Positions 36,996 to 47,660 of a stretch of 64,000 nucleotides of DNA are shown here, in pieces. The DNA lies in contig NZ_SMGE01000001.1 of the NCBI RefSeq assembly GCF_004339525.1, positions 4,402,001-4,466,000 on the forward strand, written 5' to 3'. The position numbers and the translations under genes are program-made. The stretch is from Flavobacterium sp. 90 (GTDB lineage: Bacteria > Bacteroidota > Bacteroidia > Flavobacteriales > Flavobacteriaceae). The first letter of the stretch is position 1. Every line of letters begins with the position of its first letter. The notes under the pieces are model-generated. The model made no database searches and was not told the DNA's origin. It saw nothing but the letters and a program-made list of their open reading frames with translations.

Positions 36996-39900
36996 ATGAA
37001 AAACCAATTTAACCCGGTAAATGCCGAGCTATTAACCAAACAAAAAAAGATATTTCTCTGGACCAAGAAGAATTCGATATTCTTTTTTGTCACCTTATGT
37101 AGTATTTCCTCTTTTGGGCATACAGTAAAATTAGAAAGAGTTGAAGTAATAAATCATGCTAAGGAAACAAAAGCAGAAAGTAATCTGAATTTTGCTGTTG
37201 ATGTTGATCCCATTACCGGAAAAGTGACGGGTGAACTTGGCGAAAGCTTATTTGGAGCTTCTGTTAAAATTAAAGGAACAAACAAGGTAGAATCTACAGA
37301 TGTTGACGGAAGCTTTTCTATTGCGGCAAAAGAAGGTGATGTTTTGATTGTTTCTTATGTTGGATTTATTACTAAAGAAGTAACAGTTGGCAATCAGAAG
37401 CAATTAAATATTAGACTTAAATCAGCCCAAAATGATTTAAGTGACGTTGTTATTATTGGTTATCAAAAAGTACATAAAAAAAATGTCAACGCTGCCGTAT
37501 CAACTATTAGCAGTAAAGATTTGCAGGATATTCCGGTGATTAGTGTTTCTTCGATCATTGGTAGTTTGGCCACAGGAATACAAACGCCTACTCAAACGGG
37601 TGCGCCTGGAGGAAGAGGATCTTTGGTTATTCGTGGAAACACCAGCATGTCAGGTTCTGGTTATAGTAGTCCGCTTTATGTAATTGACGGAGTACAAACA
37701 TCTTTAGAAGATTTAGCCGGATATAATACTTCCAATACCGATTTTTTGGCGTCTTTGAATCCAAATGATATTGAAAAAATAGATTTCCTAAAAGATGCTT
37801 CTGCGGCTGCGATTTATGGATCACGCGGAGCAAATGGAGTTATTATTATTACGACCAAAAAAGGTGGAGCTTTGGATAAACCCGAATTTACTTTTTCATT
37901 AAACACAGGAATATCTCCTATTCCAAATTTAGTGACAATGAATATCGGTTCTGCCGAAAGAAATGCCAAGATGGGAATGCTTTATAAATGGTGGAAATCT
38001 GATGACGTACAGACATCGCATGTACCAATGGTTTTATCGGATAGTTTGAATCCTGCATTTAATAATAAAGTTGATTATCAGGGATTATTTTATAGAACGG
38101 GAATTTCTAACAAGTATAATTTAAGTATGCGAGGCGGAAGCGAAACTACAAACTATAGATTATCATTAGGATATGATAATGTAGAAGGAGTTATTAAAAA
38201 CTCAGGTTTTAAGCGTTATACTTTTTCGGGAAACATTAATTCTAAAGTTGGACAAAATTTCGAGAATCAATTTCGAGTTAATTTATTGCAAACGGACAAT
38301 CAAACAGGTCAGGGAAATCCTGATGGAGGAAGATTTCAATTCAATAATACGTTACCTACTGATCCTTCGAACTTAAATTCTTCTTTGTTTTATGTTTCGG
38401 ATGATAAAATTAAATCGTTACAAGGAGAATTATCAGATAAACTGAATACAGATGAAACTATACAAGTAACGCTTTCTGATTTTATGAAATATGATTTCAC
38501 GCCTGCTTTTTCAATTAATGCACAATTTAATTACGTGTATAGTTCTGAAAAGAAAAATTATTATGAGCCTTCAACAGTGCGTGAAGAAGGAGATGGTTTT
38601 GCCAGTTATGCCTTATATAATCGAAAAAATTTATCATCAGATCTTTATGCTAACTACTATAAGAAATTTGGTAACCATACTGTTACAGGTGTCTTAGGAC
38701 AAAAAACAGATTATAATAAATATGAAGATATGTTTATGTATGCCAAAGGTTTTGGTGTAGATGCAATCAAGGTTATCAATGATCGCTATACTCAAGGTCA
38801 AATTAATGGTTACACAAGTATAGAATCCAACGCTTTACTGTCTTATTTTGGGCGTTTAGGATATCGTTTTAAAGAACGTTATATGGTTGATGTTGCCTTT
38901 AGTAGAGATGGATCTTCTCGTTTTGGAGAAGATGTTCGCTATGCTAATTTCTCTTCTATAGCGTTGGGTTGGATTATTTCTGATGAGCCTTTCATCAAAA
39001 AAATCACCGGAAATGTTTTGAGTTACGCAAAATTAAGAGCCAGTTATGGAGTAAATGGAAACGAAATTGATGAGAATTTCCTGAGATACGGATCTTACAG
39101 ATTAGGTTATGGCGGAAATCCATTGTGGTCTAATTTAATGAATGTTTCTACTTATGGAGGCACAACGGGAGTTGTAACCGATTATAATACTATCGGGAAT
39201 CCGAATCTTTCCTGGGTAAATTCAAAACAATGGGATATAGGTTTTGATATGGATTTGTTTAATAACCGAATCAATATAACTTTTGATGCTTACAACAAGA
39301 AAACAGAAAATCTATTATTCGAAACTCTTTTTCCTGCTTATTCAGGATTCAATCAGGCAAAATCAAATGTAGCAGGTGTAATGAATTATGGTTGGGAAGC
39401 AATGGTTAAATGGCAAATCTTTTCAGTTGGAAATCCTTGGAAACTTGAAATAAGCACGGGAATGAGCCAAAACAAAAACTTCGTAACTAAGCTTCCTAAC
39501 GGAAACAAAGATTATTACGGATATGATGCAGGCAGAGACAGAAGTTATGGATATGTGGTAGGAATGCCATTGATTCTTCCTGTACAATTCAAAAACGAAT
39601 ATATTGTCGATAATCTAAGTCAGTTACCAATAAATCCATACACTGGAGAAATACTGCACGGTAAATCTGCTTGGGGAACTATTGCACCGGGAACACCAAT
39701 CTGGAAAGATTATAACGGGGATTATTTATTAGATGAAGCCGGCGATTATAAATTGGACACTTCATTTAAACCAACACCTGATTTTACAGGATTATTCAAT
39801 ATAAATTTAAAATACAAAGGTTGGTATTTACAAGCTTATAGCCAATTCTCATTTGGTTCTGATATTATAGATTCGTCTACACAAAAATATTTAGATAATT

Positions 39901-40313
39901 ACGACAGAGGAGATGATTGGGCTGTTAAAGGTTTACAAGATCTAAGCGGATTGTCTTTTTGGGAAAACCCGGGAGATGGAGCAGCAGGTGCACATTATCC
40001 GGCTTTGTATCCGGCTCGTCCTAATACTACGCCTTATTACAGATTTAGAAGCGGTCAGTCTCTGTGGAAAGAAAGTGGTGATTATTGGAAAATATCAAAC
40101 GCTTCTATTGGATATACAATTGACAAAAGTCGTGTTTTAGAGCAAATACATATTTCTCGTGTACGTATTTATGGTTCGGTAATAAATCCATACCAATGGC
40201 AACGTTCTAAAGTTGTTGCAGATGCTTCTCAAGTTGATGAAATGGGATACACGCTTGGTAATGGATATCCACAATCGAAAACATTTTCACTTGGATTGGA
40301 TATTAAATTTTAA
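36996..40313 (+). CDS. SusC-type TonB-dependent transporter, second system
   Basis: A 1105-residue SusC-family protein with an unusually long N-terminus (about 40 residues before the signal cleavage region, TLCSISSFG), a carboxypeptidase-regulatory-like domain (KVTGELGESLFGASVKIKG), a plug (VIRGNTSMSGSGYSSPLYVID, SRGANGVIIITTKKGG) and a C-terminal barrel ending LGLDIKF. It transports oligosaccharides together with the SusD encoded 11 bp downstream. It is clearly different from the first SusC (9918-13253), so the region has two import systems. The downstream fasciclin and unknown lipoproteins probably belong to the same complex or operon. Confidence 0.95.
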   Translation: MKNQFNPVNAELLTKQKKIFLWTKKNSIFFFVTLCSISSFGHTVKLERVEVINHAKETKAESNLNFAVDVDPITGKVTGELGESLFGASVKIKGTNKVESTDVDGSFSIAAKEGDVLIVSYVGFITKEVTVGNQKQLNIRLKSAQNDLSDVVIIGYQKVHKKNVNAAVSTISSKDLQDIPVISVSSIIGSLATGIQTPTQTGAPGGRGSLVIRGNTSMSGSGYSSPLYVIDGVQTSLEDLAGYNTSNTDFLASLNPNDIEKIDFLKDASAAAIYGSRGANGVIIITTKKGGALDKPEFTFSLNTGISPIPNLVTMNIGSAERNAKMGMLYKWWKSDDVQTSHVPMVLSDSLNPAFNNKVDYQGLFYRTGISNKYNLSMRGGSETTNYRLSLGYDNVEGVIKNSGFKRYTFSGNINSKVGQNFENQFRVNLLQTDNQTGQGNPDGGRFQFNNTLPTDPSNLNSSLFYVSDDKIKSLQGELSDKLNTDETIQVTLSDFMKYDFTPAFSINAQFNYVYSSEKKNYYEPSTVREEGDGFASYALYNRKNLSSDLYANYYKKFGNHTVTGVLGQKTDYNKYEDMFMYAKGFGVDAIKVINDRYTQGQINGYTSIESNALLSYFGRLGYRFKERYMVDVAFSRDGSSRFGEDVRYANFSSIALGWIISDEPFIKKITGNVLSYAKLRASYGVNGNEIDENFLRYGSYRLGYGGNPLWSNLMNVSTYGGTTGVVTDYNTIGNPNLSWVNSKQWDIGFDMDLFNNRINITFDAYNKKTENLLFETLFPAYSGFNQAKSNVAGVMNYGWEAMVKWQIFSVGNPWKLEISTGMSQNKNFVTKLPNGNKDYYGYDAGRDRSYGYVVGMPLILPVQFKNEYIVDNLSQLPINPYTGEILHGKSAWGTIAPGTPIWKDYNGDYLLDEAGDYKLDTSFKPTPDFTGLFNINLKYKGWYLQAYSQFSFGSDIIDSSTQKYLDNYDRGDDWAVKGLQDLSGLSFWENPGDGAAGAHYPALYPARPNTTPYYRFRSGQSLWKESGDYWKISNASIGYTIDKSRVLEQIHISRVRIYGSVINPYQWQRSKVVADASQVDEMGYTLGNGYPQSKTFSLGLDIKF

Positions 40314-40324
40314 ATGAATTAAAA

Positions 40325-41860
40325 ATGAAAAAGTATACATACAATAAAATAACGATTCTGACTTTTTGTTTGTTTAGCCTTTTTGGCTGTACAGATATGT
40401 TGGATCAAGAACCAATGGGTTTGGCAACTCCGCAAAATTTTTGGGTTTCTCAGGCCAATGTTGAATCAGCATTAGCAGGAGATTATGCGTTGCTAAAAGA
40501 GGCTTTGACCAAAGATTCAAACTTCTTGTTATGGGGAGAATTTACCGGAATGACTTTTATGAACAGTCAATTCTGGATTGTAGATTATATCGAAGGAAAC
40601 GGAAATTATGTTTTGGCGTATCGTGATGATTCGCGCAATTGGAAAGGTTTTTACAGAGCGGCAAACTGGGCTCTTTCTATCGAAAAACACGTGAGTGAAA
40701 TGCCGGATAACGCTTTCAAATCAAAAGCCGAAAAAAACAGGCTTATTGGCGAAGCAGCTTTTGTAAGATCATTATCCTATTTCTATTTGGCTCGTATCTG
40801 GGGAGATGCGCCAATTGTAGATGAGGTTATAGAGACTTCAGATCAATTGATTAAGGACGGTAACATTGTTACAAAACCAAGAGAGAATGAACTTAAAGTC
40901 CTGGATTTTTCTTTGGCTGCAGCCAATAAAGCAATTGGTTTATTAGAATACTCTACTCCCGGTGCTCCTAAATGGGCTATTACTGCCAATAAAGCAAGTG
41001 CCGAAGCCCTAAAAGCACATATCACGCTTTGGTACGCGAGTAGAGATCATGGTAATAATGCTATGATTACTCAGGCTCTTGCGGCTGCCAATTCAGTGAT
41101 TCAAAACAGTCATGCGTCACTTATTGATTATGTAAATGAAGGCGTAGATGGATTTAATGATATGTGTATCGGGCAATCTAAAACGGGTCTTTTTGAAATT
41201 AATATCAGTGCTGCCATGAACGAATCATATCGTGTGGACGGAGGAGATACCACTCCGACAGGATTAACGTTAACGAATCCGTTTTTTCTAAATCCTAATT
41301 CAAATGCGCCTATTATTAGTGACGATTTTTATGGTAAGGATATGATGAATTCAGATTCGGACAGAGACAATGATAAACGTAAAGAATTGTTTTTTAGCAA
41401 TTTTGATTCAAATGAACAATCTTCTTTAATGAAATATTCTCAGGCAACTCGCGATGGTCAGGCGTCTGATCCTTATGCGAGATTTTCAGAATCCAACATC
41501 TTAATTTTCAGATTAGCGGATATCTACCTTCTTAGAGCTGAAGCAAATATGAAACTAGGAAATACTTCCGCTGCTGTTGCCGATATTAATACAATCAGAT
41601 CTAAAGCTAATGTACCTAATTATACCGGTGCTACTGACAATGAATCACTTACGAAAGCCATTTTTGACGAGCGTGCTATTGAATTGGTAGGCGAAGGACA
41701 ATCAGGATTTGACAGAATCAGAATGAATTATTTTGCGGGAGTAAGCTGGATGAACCCAACCAGAATTGCTCATAAAGGCTGTTTTTGGCCAATTGATCCA
41801 TCTGTAATCTCTATTAATTCTGCCATTATTCAAACCGACTTTTGGAAAGGTAAGTTGTAA
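40325..41860 (+). CDS. SusD/RagB-family glycan-binding lipoprotein
   Basis: A 511-residue lipoprotein (lipobox LFGC, Cys about 22). It has the classical RagB/SusD layout: the N-terminal LDQEPMGLATPQNFW, the TPR-like AEKNRLIGEAAFVRSLSYFYL, the C-terminal LADIYLLRAEANMKLGN and the final domain IFDERAIELVGEGQSGFDRIR. It should sit on top of the SusC encoded 11 bp upstream and bind the incoming glycan. Four further surface lipoprotein genes follow in the same direction. Confidence 0.96.
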   Translation: MKKYTYNKITILTFCLFSLFGCTDMLDQEPMGLATPQNFWVSQANVESALAGDYALLKEALTKDSNFLLWGEFTGMTFMNSQFWIVDYIEGNGNYVLAYRDDSRNWKGFYRAANWALSIEKHVSEMPDNAFKSKAEKNRLIGEAAFVRSLSYFYLARIWGDAPIVDEVIETSDQLIKDGNIVTKPRENELKVLDFSLAAANKAIGLLEYSTPGAPKWAITANKASAEALKAHITLWYASRDHGNNAMITQALAAANSVIQNSHASLIDYVNEGVDGFNDMCIGQSKTGLFEINISAAMNESYRVDGGDTTPTGLTLTNPFFLNPNSNAPIISDDFYGKDMMNSDSDRDNDKRKELFFSNFDSNEQSSLMKYSQATRDGQASDPYARFSESNILIFRLADIYLLRAEANMKLGNTSAAVADINTIRSKANVPNYTGATDNESLTKAIFDERAIELVGEGQSGFDRIRMNYFAGVSWMNPTRIAHKGCFWPIDPSVISINSAIIQTDFWKGKL

Positions 41861-41890
41861 TTTATTTAATAATTTTTAAAGAACATAAAC

Positions 41891-42526
41891 ATGAAATATA
41901 TAGTAATAATAATAGTGCTTTTCAGTATGTATTCCTGTTCAAACGACGACTATTTAATTGATGGTGGTCTTGCCAATCAAAATGTTGGAATGTCTACTTA
42001 TGATTTTCTAAAATCACATAAACAACTGGACACATTGGCTTTATTGATTCAAAAAGCAGGTATGATTGATGTGGTTAATGCGAAATCAACGACTCTTTTT
42101 GCTCCGAATAATTTGTCTATCAAGAATTATATTTTTTATAAGAAAGATATCGAAGAAAATCCAAATTATGGTATAAACGATATTCCTGTAGATGAGTTGA
42201 AAGAAATATTAGGAGGATATATTTTCGATCAAAGTCTGGATCGCAGCAAATTGGTAAAAGAAGGGAGAGTTTATCTAGCCCATAATGGGGAAGAGAGAGG
42301 GATTTCTCTTATACCTGTTGAAGAATATAAGGATCAATTAGATCAATTTCCGGAGTATGTGGTTTATTCTTTCAAAGGATTGGATAATTATTGGGGGACT
42401 AATCCAGATGATGGCAGCAATGACGATGTTCATACTATCGTCAGAACCTCCAATTTAATTTCTACCAACGGAGTAATTCATGTGCTGCAAGGGTCTCATC
42501 ATTTTTCGAATTATATCATCAATTAA
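41891..42526 (+). CDS. Fasciclin-domain lipoprotein
   Basis: A 211-residue lipoprotein (lipobox SMYSC) with one FAS1-like domain: LDTLALLIQKAGMIDVVN, the TLFAPNNLSI motif, and TNGVIHVLQG near the end. Such proteins occur after susC/susD in many Bacteroidota loci and probably act as surface adhesion or glycan-binding parts; an exact role is unknown. It starts 30 bp after susD. Confidence 0.8.
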   Translation: MKYIVIIIVLFSMYSCSNDDYLIDGGLANQNVGMSTYDFLKSHKQLDTLALLIQKAGMIDVVNAKSTTLFAPNNLSIKNYIFYKKDIEENPNYGINDIPVDELKEILGGYIFDQSLDRSKLVKEGRVYLAHNGEERGISLIPVEEYKDQLDQFPEYVVYSFKGLDNYWGTNPDDGSNDDVHTIVRTSNLISTNGVIHVLQGSHHFSNYIIN

Positions 42527-42629
42527 TCGCTCATTTTGAGGAAACAATGTTCGATCAAAAATGAAATAGAAAGACTCAATTTTTGAAACCTATTTCTAAG
42601 AAAATTTTAAAAAAATAATATATCTACAT

Positions 42630-43709
42630 ATGAAAAAGATAATTTGTTTATTAGGGATTACCCTGTTTATATTGTCCTGTGAGCAGCCAGAAGTGGGCTA
42701 TATCAGCGATAATATACATTCACTACAAGACACAATCACCGTTCCTCGCGGCGTGTTTTTTTCTTCTGTGCCGCCGGCAGTAGAAGGATCAACATATCCA
42801 ATGGAATGGGCAATTACAAGTATTACGGATAAAAATGGTAAAGTAACTACTGAATTGCAGGATAAACATGAGATTTTGACCTGGACAGCTCCATTTGATC
42901 CTACTACGGATACTACGTTGGAATTGGCTATGAAAAAATTAAAACTGAGTCCGCAACCGTCTATTATAATGAATCCCGTAAGCGGGGAATTTGTCTTCAC
43001 ACAAGCCTCTAAATCGGTTGTTGAGGACAATTTTATAGTCAATGTCAGTGCAAAAAATGTTCGTGGAGAACGTCAGTTAGATAATTTCACACGCGTGAAA
43101 ATGGGTCCATTTGTTCCTGTAGAATTCAAAACAGAGATGAGGTCAAGACTACAGTTAGGCAAAGGAGCAGGTGCTTATGATACCGGTTACACGTATTCTG
43201 TACTAAACGATAGTGATCCAAAAGTTGCGGGTGTTTTAAACGGAACCGATCCTTATATCACGATTACAAAAATAAGCGAAGAACCAAAATTAGCCATAAA
43301 AGTAAAAATGATTATTGCAGACAGTCATGGAGCAGCTCTTGATCCTAATAAAGTAGTTTTTAATTATAGCGGATCTGCACCTTTACAAAATTATCATGAT
43401 AATACTATAGGAACCGTATTGGATTCAGAAAGTACGACTTTTGGATTACCGGCTCCGCCATTCCCCCAATACGCCAGAAATTACACAGGTAATGATGCTT
43501 ACTTAATGTATTATTTGACAACAGCAGATGCTTTTACAGTTGATAAAGCAGCTTTTGAAGCAGCAAATGGCGTAAAGGACTGGAGTAAATATATCGATCC
43601 TGCTACTGGTCAAATTAGAAACAGAGCTTACATACGATGGGGAATGAAAATTAATGATTCCGGCACTTGGGAAATTAGAATGAAAATCCCCTATACAACC
43701 AAGAAATAG
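42630..43709 (+). CDS. SusE/F-position lipoprotein of unknown function
   Basis: A 359-residue lipoprotein (lipobox ILSC). The sequence is mostly beta-rich, with a probable Ig-like N-terminal part (about residues 25-140) and a C-terminal part ending GTWEIRMKIPYTTKK. It resembles the DUF5007-type proteins that follow susC-susD-fasciclin sets, but I am not sure of the family name. Position suggests an accessory surface glycan-binding protein. It lies 103 bp after the fasciclin gene. Confidence 0.7.
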   Translation: MKKIICLLGITLFILSCEQPEVGYISDNIHSLQDTITVPRGVFFSSVPPAVEGSTYPMEWAITSITDKNGKVTTELQDKHEILTWTAPFDPTTDTTLELAMKKLKLSPQPSIIMNPVSGEFVFTQASKSVVEDNFIVNVSAKNVRGERQLDNFTRVKMGPFVPVEFKTEMRSRLQLGKGAGAYDTGYTYSVLNDSDPKVAGVLNGTDPYITITKISEEPKLAIKVKMIIADSHGAALDPNKVVFNYSGSAPLQNYHDNTIGTVLDSESTTFGLPAPPFPQYARNYTGNDAYLMYYLTTADAFTVDKAAFEAANGVKDWSKYIDPATGQIRNRAYIRWGMKINDSGTWEIRMKIPYTTKK

Positions 43710-43963
43710 CTTTGTATGATAAGTAAGCATCTGCATACTTGATTGTGCGAAATCCTATTTAACAATGTCCCGGTTCGAAAGTAAAGTTTTGAAAATTTTT
43801 TATCACTGGGACATTAAAATGCATAAGTATTAAAAAATAAACATATTAGATATCAGCCTGTTGTAATAATTTTTAAGCAGTTAATTTATTGAGAAGTAAA
43901 GAATTACATTTTTTGAAACGTATCAAATAAAAACAATATTAACAATTAATCAACTTTAAAACT

Positions 43964-45628
43964 ATGAGATCAAATACCCTTTTTTCCGCCCCATTAGTGG
44001 CTATGTTTTTCCTTTTATCTGTTGTAATGTCTTGTCAGGAAGACACTGCTAAAGAAAGTCCGCAAGCATCAAATTCGGGCAAAAGTTCTGCAAAAGCCGC
44101 TGCGGCAAGCGGAGAAAATGCAGCACCATCAGAGCATCTTTATTTTTCTTTTCCATCCGATGCAATTGTCAAACTGCACAAAATAAAAATTACGCAATCG
44201 GCGAATGCTGAGTATTTCTCTGTTCACAATTATTCAGGAGGTTATGCAGGTTTACAACAAACTCCCGATACGTCTTTTGGCACACCCAATATTCTGATTT
44301 CATCACTTTGGGATCCTAATACCGCCGGAGGAGTTTTTTCTGAAGTGGCTTACGCGGATCCTGCAACTTTAACTAGTAGATTTGGAGGTGAAGGTGACGG
44401 ATACAAAACAATTAATCCGTATCAATGGGCACTTAACACCTGGTATAATATAGCTTTAAGAGCCTGGAAATTAAACGGAAAATTATACATCGGTACTTTT
44501 ATCCAAAATCAAACTACCGGAAATTGGTTTCATACCTCGACATTAGCGATTCCTGACAGAACCACTTTTTTAGGGTCAAGCAACGATGCCTTTTTAGAAA
44601 ACTGGACAGGATCTGATCCGGCTTATGATGGTAGCTTTATTAGAAAAGCCTTTTTTAAAGATTGTTGGAATTTAAGCACCACAAATACGTGGGAAAAACA
44701 CGCCAGCAGAAGTTTTAGCGCTAATGACGGTGATCAGGGTAGAAACGGAATATACGACAGAGCTTTCAACTCAGGTTATGATGCCACAGAAGATGCTTAT
44801 TTTATGGAACATGGAGGAACTGTTCAACCTAGTGCCGGATTTGGAACAGGACGAACATTAGCTCTTCCGGCGCAAACGAATCAGGGAAGCGCTCCGGTTT
44901 TGACAATTGCTCAGGTTCAATCGGCTACAGCAATTAGCAGTGGGAATACAGTAACGGTAAATTGGACAAACAATCCAACCAAAAGCCCACAATTTTCTTC
45001 AAAAGTAGAATTACTTGATCCTTCGGGAACTGTTGTGAGCACCGTAAACGAAGTATTACCTCAAAAAAGAGCAGCGACGATTACAAGCACATTAGGTACC
45101 GGAAGTTATTCAGTAAGAATTACCATTACAGATATTTTCAACCAAAATTCTACACCATTAGTAGTACCGGTTACGGTTAATTCCGGTCCAACAGCAGGGA
45201 CTTGGTATAAAATTAAAAATGTAGCGAGCGGTCTTTATCTGGCTATTGCGAGTAACAGTACGGCAAATAGCGCTTTTCTTGTAGAAAGCACAAGTGCGAC
45301 TGGAAACGGACAAAAATGGAAGTTTAATGCACAAGGAACTGCTTACGTAATTGTGAATGCCAATAGTAATAAAGCACTCGATATTTCAGGCGGAACACAA
45401 ACATTAGGCGGAAATATTATTCAATATACGATCTCAAATGGTGCAAATCAGCAATGGAATCTGATTGCGGCGGGTTCTGGTAAATATGTAATTCAAAGTA
45501 ATTTGTCGAATCATTATGTACTGGATAATCCGGGAAGCAGCACAACAAGCGGAACTAAGATTGTTCAATATAGTATTAATGGTACAACGGGAAGTCCAAA
45601 TCAACAATGGATATTGGAAGCACAATAA
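43964..45628 (+). CDS. DUF3472 lipoprotein with C-terminal ricin-type lectin domain
   Basis: A 554-residue lipoprotein (lipobox VVMSC). After an Ala/Ser-rich linker (residues 30-65) comes a DUF3472-like domain (~66-310; GGYAGLQQTP, WYNIALRAW), a fibronectin/Ig-like stretch (~315-410) and a ricin-B-like beta-trefoil (~420-554; WYKIKNVASGLYLAI, QWNLI, QQWILEA). The trefoil should bind galactose- or GalNAc-type sugars. It probably holds glycoprotein substrate at the surface; no catalytic residues can be named. A terminator follows directly. Confidence 0.82.
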   Translation: MRSNTLFSAPLVAMFFLLSVVMSCQEDTAKESPQASNSGKSSAKAAAASGENAAPSEHLYFSFPSDAIVKLHKIKITQSANAEYFSVHNYSGGYAGLQQTPDTSFGTPNILISSLWDPNTAGGVFSEVAYADPATLTSRFGGEGDGYKTINPYQWALNTWYNIALRAWKLNGKLYIGTFIQNQTTGNWFHTSTLAIPDRTTFLGSSNDAFLENWTGSDPAYDGSFIRKAFFKDCWNLSTTNTWEKHASRSFSANDGDQGRNGIYDRAFNSGYDATEDAYFMEHGGTVQPSAGFGTGRTLALPAQTNQGSAPVLTIAQVQSATAISSGNTVTVNWTNNPTKSPQFSSKVELLDPSGTVVSTVNEVLPQKRAATITSTLGTGSYSVRITITDIFNQNSTPLVVPVTVNSGPTAGTWYKIKNVASGLYLAIASNSTANSAFLVESTSATGNGQKWKFNAQGTAYVIVNANSNKALDISGGTQTLGGNIIQYTISNGANQQWNLIAAGSGKYVIQSNLSNHYVLDNPGSSTTSGTKIVQYSINGTTGSPNQQWILEAQ

Positions 45629-45639
45629 AATAAAAAAGC

Positions 45640-45667
45640 AAAAGAGATGGGTTAGACCATCTCTTTT
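45640..45667 (+). terminator. Terminator after DUF3472-ricin gene
   Basis: AAAAGAGATGG pairs with CCATCTCTTTT around gttaga, 12 bp after the stop codon. The T run is short, but the stem is perfect. Confidence 0.85.
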
Positions 45668-45840
45668 GTATTTGACAAATGTACAGCTTGCTTCATAGAG
45701 AATAAATATTAAAAAGGCAATGCAAGTAAAAACTGGTAAGCGTATCAAATTATAAAGGCTCACAAGTTCTTGAAAGATTAGTAATGAGATGTTTTTTTAA
45801 ACACCAATGATATTATGATTAACTATTAATAAACCAAATT

Positions 45841-47451
45841 ATGAAACTAAATTATATTTTTTTATTGTCCTTAATTCTTATGGCAGGTTTTCAGTCTTGT
45901 TCTAAGGACGACGTGACTGGTTCCAAACAAAATCCAGACTCTCAGGAATCAAATTTTAATTATACAAGTGAAAAGGCACACAATCTTAATGTTGTTTATT
46001 TTATTCCAAATGATGTAACTGAGCCTGCTGATTATCATCGTCGAATAAGTGAAATACTTTTAAATCTGCAAGTTTTTTACAGCACAGAAATGCAGCGCAA
46101 TGGTTATGGAAATAAAACTTTTGGACTGTTAAAAGATGATGCTAAAAAAAGAATTAAACTGATTGTAGTAAGAGGAAGTCAGGGAAAATCAGCATATCCT
46201 TATAATGGTGGAGCCGATGCTATGATAACAGATATCAATAATTATAAAGCAACACATGCAACTGAGTTTACTTCAGATCATTATTTGGTAATAACACCAG
46301 TTACAGTGGATCAAAATGGCAATGCTGAGGGCGAAGGCGTTCCTTTTTACGGTTTAGGTAAGTTTTGTTTTGCACTTGACTATGCCAATCAGGATATAAA
46401 ATATTTAGGAGTTGGCGGAACATCAGGCGAAATAGCTACCAAATGGATTGGCGGTATGGTACATGAACTCGGTCATGGATTAAATTTACCACATAATCGT
46501 CAAAAATTTTCATCTGAAACAACATTGGGAATGGCATTAATGTGGGCAGGCAACAGCACTTGGGGTATTTCCAAGACATTTCTAACTGCCGCAGATTGTG
46601 CAGTTCTAAATGTTAATCAGATTTTTAATAATGATAACAAAGCTTATTATGAAACAAGTACTGCTTCTATTTCAGAAATACATGCCAACTATGACGTTGC
46701 TAAAGGAGCTATTATTGTTTCAGGAAACTACAACAGTTCTTTAGCAGTTAAAGATGTTTTGTTTTTTAATGATCCTAATGTAAATAATGAAGGAACAGGC
46801 GTGAACAGGGATTATAATGCTATTGCCTGGACATCAAAACCGGTCAATTCCAATAGCTTTTACATTGAAATGCCGATTTCGGATTTGGAATTCAAAACGG
46901 ATAATATACCTTATGAATTAAAAGTGAAGCTTGTGCAAGAGAACGGTAATGTAATAGAGACTATTTATTTCTATACTTTTTTAAATGGCAAACCAGTTTT
47001 GAATTTTAGTACCAGAAACGAAATCAGTAAACAAGGATGGAGTGTTGCTTCTTTCAGCTCAGAGGAAACTAGTGGTGAACCTGCTCCAAACGGATTGGCT
47101 GTAAATTTAATCGACGGGAATGCTGCTACCTATTGGCATTCTAATTGGTCCGGCACTGCAGCAAATTATCCTCATCAATTTGTAATTGATATGGGCGGCA
47201 GTAAAATAGCCAATGGTTTAACAATTACACAAAGATCAGGTTTACAGCGCGCTATAAAAGATGCGGAACTCTTTACCAGTCTTGACGGAGTCAACTTCAT
47301 TTCTGCTGGAACTTATGTGTTTGCCAATACAAATGGTGCACAGTATTTTGATTTTTCTGCATCAAAAACTTTCAGATACTTCAAAATAGTTGCGAGCACA
47401 TCTTGGGATGGAGAGCCATTTGCCGCCCTTGGAGAAATAGGAATGTATTAA
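45841..47451 (+). CDS. Metzincin-like zinc protease with discoidin (F5/8C) domain, lipoprotein
   Basis: A 536-residue lipoprotein (lipobox FQSC). The catalytic part carries HELGHGLNLPH at residues 208-218, which fits the HExxHxxxxxH zinc signature of metzincins, with Asn at the position usually Gly; a candidate Met-turn is LGMALMW shortly after. An Ig-like segment follows, and the last ~140 residues (LIDGNAATYWHSNWSG, YPHQFVIDMGG, RYFKIVAST) form an F5/8C or CBM32-type sugar-binding domain. A surface protease carrying a carbohydrate-binding domain, inside a glycan locus, points to glycoprotein substrates. The exact peptidase family is not recognised. Confidence 0.8.
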   Translation: MKLNYIFLLSLILMAGFQSCSKDDVTGSKQNPDSQESNFNYTSEKAHNLNVVYFIPNDVTEPADYHRRISEILLNLQVFYSTEMQRNGYGNKTFGLLKDDAKKRIKLIVVRGSQGKSAYPYNGGADAMITDINNYKATHATEFTSDHYLVITPVTVDQNGNAEGEGVPFYGLGKFCFALDYANQDIKYLGVGGTSGEIATKWIGGMVHELGHGLNLPHNRQKFSSETTLGMALMWAGNSTWGISKTFLTAADCAVLNVNQIFNNDNKAYYETSTASISEIHANYDVAKGAIIVSGNYNSSLAVKDVLFFNDPNVNNEGTGVNRDYNAIAWTSKPVNSNSFYIEMPISDLEFKTDNIPYELKVKLVQENGNVIETIYFYTFLNGKPVLNFSTRNEISKQGWSVASFSSEETSGEPAPNGLAVNLIDGNAATYWHSNWSGTAANYPHQFVIDMGGSKIANGLTITQRSGLQRAIKDAELFTSLDGVNFISAGTYVFANTNGAQYFDFSASKTFRYFKIVASTSWDGEPFAALGEIGMY

Positions 47452-47481
47452 AAAAGAAATATATCATTGAAAACTTTTTCT

Positions 47482-47516
47482 ACTAAATATTAGTGGTTTT
47501 TCTGCTAATATTTAGT
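47482..47516. repeat. Short hairpin resembling the ends of the palindromic element
   Basis: ACTAAATATTAG pairs with CTAATATTTAGT around an 11-base loop. The arms are close to the outer arms of the 154 bp element (actaaatattggtag), so this may be a decayed or minimal version lacking the middle. It could also act as a terminator for the protease gene. Confidence 0.5.
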
Positions 47517-47660
47517 GAATCAGGAAGTGATTAAGCTGTTAACGTATTTGATATTTCTGCGAAAGAAAAATAGATATGAAAACGACTTAACATTGACAGG
47601 AAAGGAAAACAATCTTATTTGTTTAGACCTTGGGAAAAATAACTATTATGATTAATTAAA

